A DNA stretch of 9,130 nt from Ilumatobacteraceae bacterium (GTDB taxonomy: Bacteria > Actinomycetota > Acidimicrobiia > Acidimicrobiales > Ilumatobacteraceae), in contig JALRGJ010000038.1 of assembly GCA_023253435.1 (NCBI GenBank), forward strand, positions 1 through 9,130, read 5' to 3'. Shown here in pieces: positions 7,906 to 9,130 of this stretch. Under the pieces are notes generated by a model that saw only the letters and a program-made list of their open reading frames with translations, did not search any database and was not told where the DNA came from. Position numbers and translations under genes: made by a program. The stretch's first letter is position 1. Each line of letters starts with the position of its first letter.

Positions 7906-7968
7906 GGGGTGGAAGGCTATCGAGCCGATAACCTAGGCAATTCCTAAACCCATAGGAGTTACATATTG
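7906..7968. promoter_or_regulatory. Divergent intergenic region between yajQ and tRNA-Tyr with an inverted repeat
   Basis: This 63-base gap must hold the yajQ promoter and probably the tRNA-Tyr promoter. GGCTATCG (7915-7922) and CGATAACC (7926-7933) form an inverted repeat with a three-base centre, 7 of 8 positions matching. In RNA from the yajQ strand the odd pair becomes G-U, giving a continuous eight-pair stem. TAGGTT on the minus strand (7935-7930) is a possible -10 box overlapping one arm, which would put the stem in or near the yajQ leader. No clear -35 box is seen for either direction. Confidence 0.4.
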
Positions 7969-8052
<84 letters not shown>

Positions 8053-8053
<1 letters not shown>

Positions 8054-8088
8054 CAACGAAAGTTGTGAACTGAATCGGCGAAAGCCGA
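8053..8088 (+). other. Two small GAAA-tetraloop hairpins in the tRNA-Tyr trailer
   Basis: Immediately after the tRNA, ACAAC (8053-8057) pairs with GTTGT (8062-8066) around loop GAAA. Eight bases later TCGGC (8075-8079) pairs with GCCGA (8084-8088), again around loop GAAA. Both loops are GNRA tetraloops, which are exceptionally stable in RNA. The first stem borrows the last A of the tRNA CCA. They lie in the precursor between the mature tRNA end and the terminator, so a role in 3' processing or stability is possible but inferred. Confidence 0.5.
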
Positions 8089-8103
8089 ATACAGCCCAAC
8101 CCG

Positions 8104-8149
8104 TTTTTACGCCTGCTGGATGAGATGCCAGCAGGCGTAAAAATTTTTT
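8104..8149 (+). terminator. Strong intrinsic terminator after tRNA-Tyr
   Basis: A perfect 16-base inverted repeat, TTTTTACGCCTGCTGG (8104-8119) and CCAGCAGGCGTAAAAA (8128-8143), encloses an eight-base loop and is followed by six T (8144-8149). This is a textbook rho-independent terminator for + strand transcription from the tRNA. On the minus strand the core stem is followed by AAAAACGGG, so it should not terminate the opposing GNAT transcript. The T tract shares its last two bases with the GNAT stop codon. Confidence 0.93.
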
Positions 8150-8660
8150 AGGCCCCAGTTCGTTCGTGGAGCAGGCACTGCATGATGGCCACATCGAGCC
8201 ATCGATTGAATTTGCGGCCAATTTCTCGCTCAATTCCCACCATCTGGAACCCCAGTGCTGAGTGAAGAGCAATAGAGCCCTCAGACAAAGTGGTGATTCT
8301 GGCGATGACCGCATGAAATCCGCCTTCTTGGGCTGAATTCAGGAGGTGGGTCACAATGGCTCGACCAATTCCGTGGCGGGCGAGATCCCGGCGGACATAG
8401 ACAGAATTCTCCACCGATGTTCTGTAAGCGGCCCTCTCTTTGTAGGGGGACAGGGCTCCAAAGCCCACTACTTCTCCATCTAGTTCGGCCACATAGACGC
8501 AAAATGCCCCCTGACGAGCGTTTTGCCACTGGATTTGGTCCTCGAGAGTTCGCGGGACGAGGTCGAATGTGCTGGTCTCATTTTCGACTTCGTAGTTATA
8601 TATGGTGCGTATCGCTTCGGCGTCAGCCACTGTGGCACTGCGAATAAATAGGTCTCCCAC
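8148..8660 (-). CDS. GNAT-family N-acetyltransferase, phosphinothricin acetyltransferase-like
   Basis: A 170-residue single-domain GNAT enzyme that would transfer an acetyl group from acetyl-CoA to an amine. The acetyl-CoA pyrophosphate loop is RHGIGRA (95-101), matching R/Q-x-x-G-x-G/A. The order VENSVYVRRDLARHGIGRA, SIALHSALGFQMVG (129-142) and GRKFNRWLDVAIMQ (148-161) is typical of the phosphinothricin/methionine sulfone acetyltransferase group (Pat/Bar, MnaT). One oddity: the Asn usually found three residues before SIALH is Ser126 here. The start is GTG at 8660 with no Shine-Dalgarno; TAGGTT on the minus strand (8673-8668) ends seven bases before it, consistent with a leaderless transcript. 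The natural substrate is unknown; such proteins often acetylate amino-acid analogues or methionine derivatives. The gene sits inverted between tRNA-Tyr and tRNA-Thr. Confidence 0.9.
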   Translation of the reverse strand: MGDLFIRSATVADAEAIRTIYNYEVENETSTFDLVPRTLEDQIQWQNARQGAFCVYVAELDGEVVGFGALSPYKERAAYRTSVENSVYVRRDLARHGIGRAIVTHLLNSAQEGGFHAVIARITTLSEGSIALHSALGFQMVGIEREIGRKFNRWLDVAIMQCLLHERTGA

Positions 8661-8742
8661 GGCCTAAAACCTAGTGGGGTTTCGTTCTTTCCACCGTTAG
8701 CATTTTCTGTCTGGCTCACTGAGGCTTTGCTTCAGCGTGCAC
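8661..8742. promoter_or_regulatory. Divergent intergenic region between the GNAT gene and tRNA-Thr
   Basis: Eighty-two bases lie between the GNAT start and tRNA-Thr on opposite strands, so the promoter for the tRNA-Thr, tRNA-Met, tuf unit should be here. For the GNAT gene TAGGTT (minus strand 8673-8668) is a plausible -10 box. For the + strand I see T-rich sequence but no hexamer pair I would defend. Confidence 0.4.
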
Positions 8743-8815
8743 GCCCTCTTAGCTCAGTCGGCAGAGCGTTTCCATGGTAAGGAAAAGGTCGTGGGTTCGA
8801 TTCCCACAGAGGGCT
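8743..8815 (+). tRNA. tRNA-Thr (anticodon GGT)
   Basis: A 73-base cloverleaf. The acceptor stem is a perfect seven-pair match, GCCCTCT (8743-8749) with AGAGGGC (8808-8814). The anticodon stem TTTCC/GGAAA encloses loop ATGGTAA, giving anticodon GGT. The T arm is GTGGG (8791-8795) and CCCAC (8803-8807) with loop TTCGATT. Discriminator is T at 8815. CCA is not encoded (CCG follows), so the end must be added by tRNA nucleotidyltransferase. Confidence 0.96.
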
Positions 8816-8851
8816 CCGCCATTCGGCGTTGTCAGATGGTCAACGACCCAG

Positions 8852-8925
8852 GGCGTCGTAGCTCAGTTGGTCAGAGCATCCGGCTCATAATCGGAAGGTC
8901 ATCGGTTCGATCCCGATCGACGCTA
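8852..8925 (+). tRNA. tRNA-Met (anticodon CAT), probably elongator
   Basis: A 74-base cloverleaf. The acceptor GGCGTCG (8852-8858) pairs with CGACGCT (8918-8924), with a G-T first pair. The anticodon stem TCCGG/TCGGA holds loop CTCATAA, anticodon CAT. The T arm is ATCGG (8901-8905) and CCGAT (8913-8917) with loop TTCGATC. The anticodon stem lacks the run of three G-C pairs of an initiator tRNA, so elongator Met is favoured; an Ile2 tRNA with modified CAT is less likely but not excluded. CCA is not encoded. Only 36 bases separate it from tRNA-Thr and 32 from tuf, implying cotranscription. Confidence 0.92.
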
Positions 8926-8957
8926 CAGACAACACATCAAGGAAAAAGGAAACAGTA

Positions 8958-9130
8958 ATGAGTAAGGCAAAGTTTGAGCGTAATAAGCCTCACGTGAATA
9001 TTGGAACGATGGGTCACATTGACCATGGTAAGACCACGTTGACTGCTGCTATTTCTAAGACGTTGGCTGATCGTGGGTTGGCTGAGTACACTCCGTTTGA
9101 TCAGATCGACAAGGCTCCTGAAGAGAAGGC
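8958..9130 (+). CDS. tuf: Elongation factor Tu, N-terminal part (3' truncated by window)
   Basis: The first 57 residues and part of the next codon are present. EF-Tu is the GTPase that carries aminoacyl-tRNA to the ribosome. The opening SKAKFERNKPHVNIGTMG leads into the P-loop GHIDHGKT (19-26), then TLTAAI and FDQIDKAPEEKA, which comes just before the switch I region outside the window. The ATG at 8958 is preceded by AAGGA (8946-8950) at seven bases. The residue before the P-loop Gly is Met18, where Ile is most common in bacteria. Its short distance from tRNA-Met suggests that tuf is cotranscribed with the two upstream tRNAs, as in tRNA-tufB operons elsewhere. Confidence 0.97.
   Translation, partial: MSKAKFERNKPHVNIGTMGHIDHGKTTLTAAISKTLADRGLAEYTPFDQIDKAPEEK

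Noticed and set aside
8148..8660. The GNAT gene as the acetyltransferase that regulates Acs Lys609
   Set aside because: Its sequence fits the small phosphinothricin-type group, not the protein lysine acetyltransferases known to modify Acs, and it is not adjacent to acs.
8817..8845. Hairpins between tRNA-Thr and tRNA-Met (CGCC/GGCG and CGTTG/CAACG)
   Set aside because: They are short and mutually exclusive because they share bases 8827-8828; plausible for processing but not supportable as a feature.
8737..8958. Open frame of 73 residues on the + strand across the tRNA-Thr and tRNA-Met genes
   Set aside because: It is the translation of the two tRNA sequences; the SSVGQSIRLIIGRSSVRSRST-like text is the usual artefact of tRNA genes.

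Overview
The window reads as ordinary bacterial core chromosome, most likely from an actinobacterium. My best guess is a mid-GC aquatic Acidimicrobiia-type lineage. The clues are an EF-Tu start with GHIDHGKTTLTAAI and FDQIDKAPEEKA, GTG and probably other non-ATG starts, clear Shine-Dalgarno sites inside operons, and a possible leaderless gene. The taxon is inferred from protein flavour only. I see no phage, transposon, CRISPR or defence locus and no sign of recent transfer.

Region 1 (1-4447, + strand) is the distal end of a respiratory complex I operon: the C-terminus of nuoL, complete nuoM and nuoN, then an overlapping MidA/NDUFAF7-type SAM-dependent methyltransferase. The three Nuo proteins are the antiporter-like proton-pumping subunits of the membrane arm. 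The last gene belongs to the family whose eukaryotic members methylate a complex I subunit during assembly, so its position at the end of the nuo operon is functionally suggestive.

Region 2 (4466-7905) holds a minus-strand EamA/DMT-family transporter divergent from a complete AMP-forming acetyl-CoA synthetase (acs, +), which converges on a minus-strand yajQ. The junctions at 4448-4465 and 7389-7416 are very short and show no convincing terminator.

Region 3 (7906-9130) is a translation-related block: tRNA-Tyr(GTA), a trailer with two small GAAA-tetraloop hairpins, a strong one-directional terminator, a minus-strand GNAT acetyltransferase of the phosphinothricin-acetyltransferase type, then tRNA-Thr(GGT), tRNA-Met(CAT) and the 5' end of tuf. 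tRNA-Met lies only 32 bases before the tuf start, so the two tRNAs and tuf are probably one transcription unit, reminiscent of the tRNA-tufB operons of other bacteria.

The observations most worth following are the nuoN-methyltransferase coupling, the tRNA-tuf arrangement with an inverted GNAT gene inside it, and the structured tRNA-Tyr trailer. I did not find evidence for a wholly new system.
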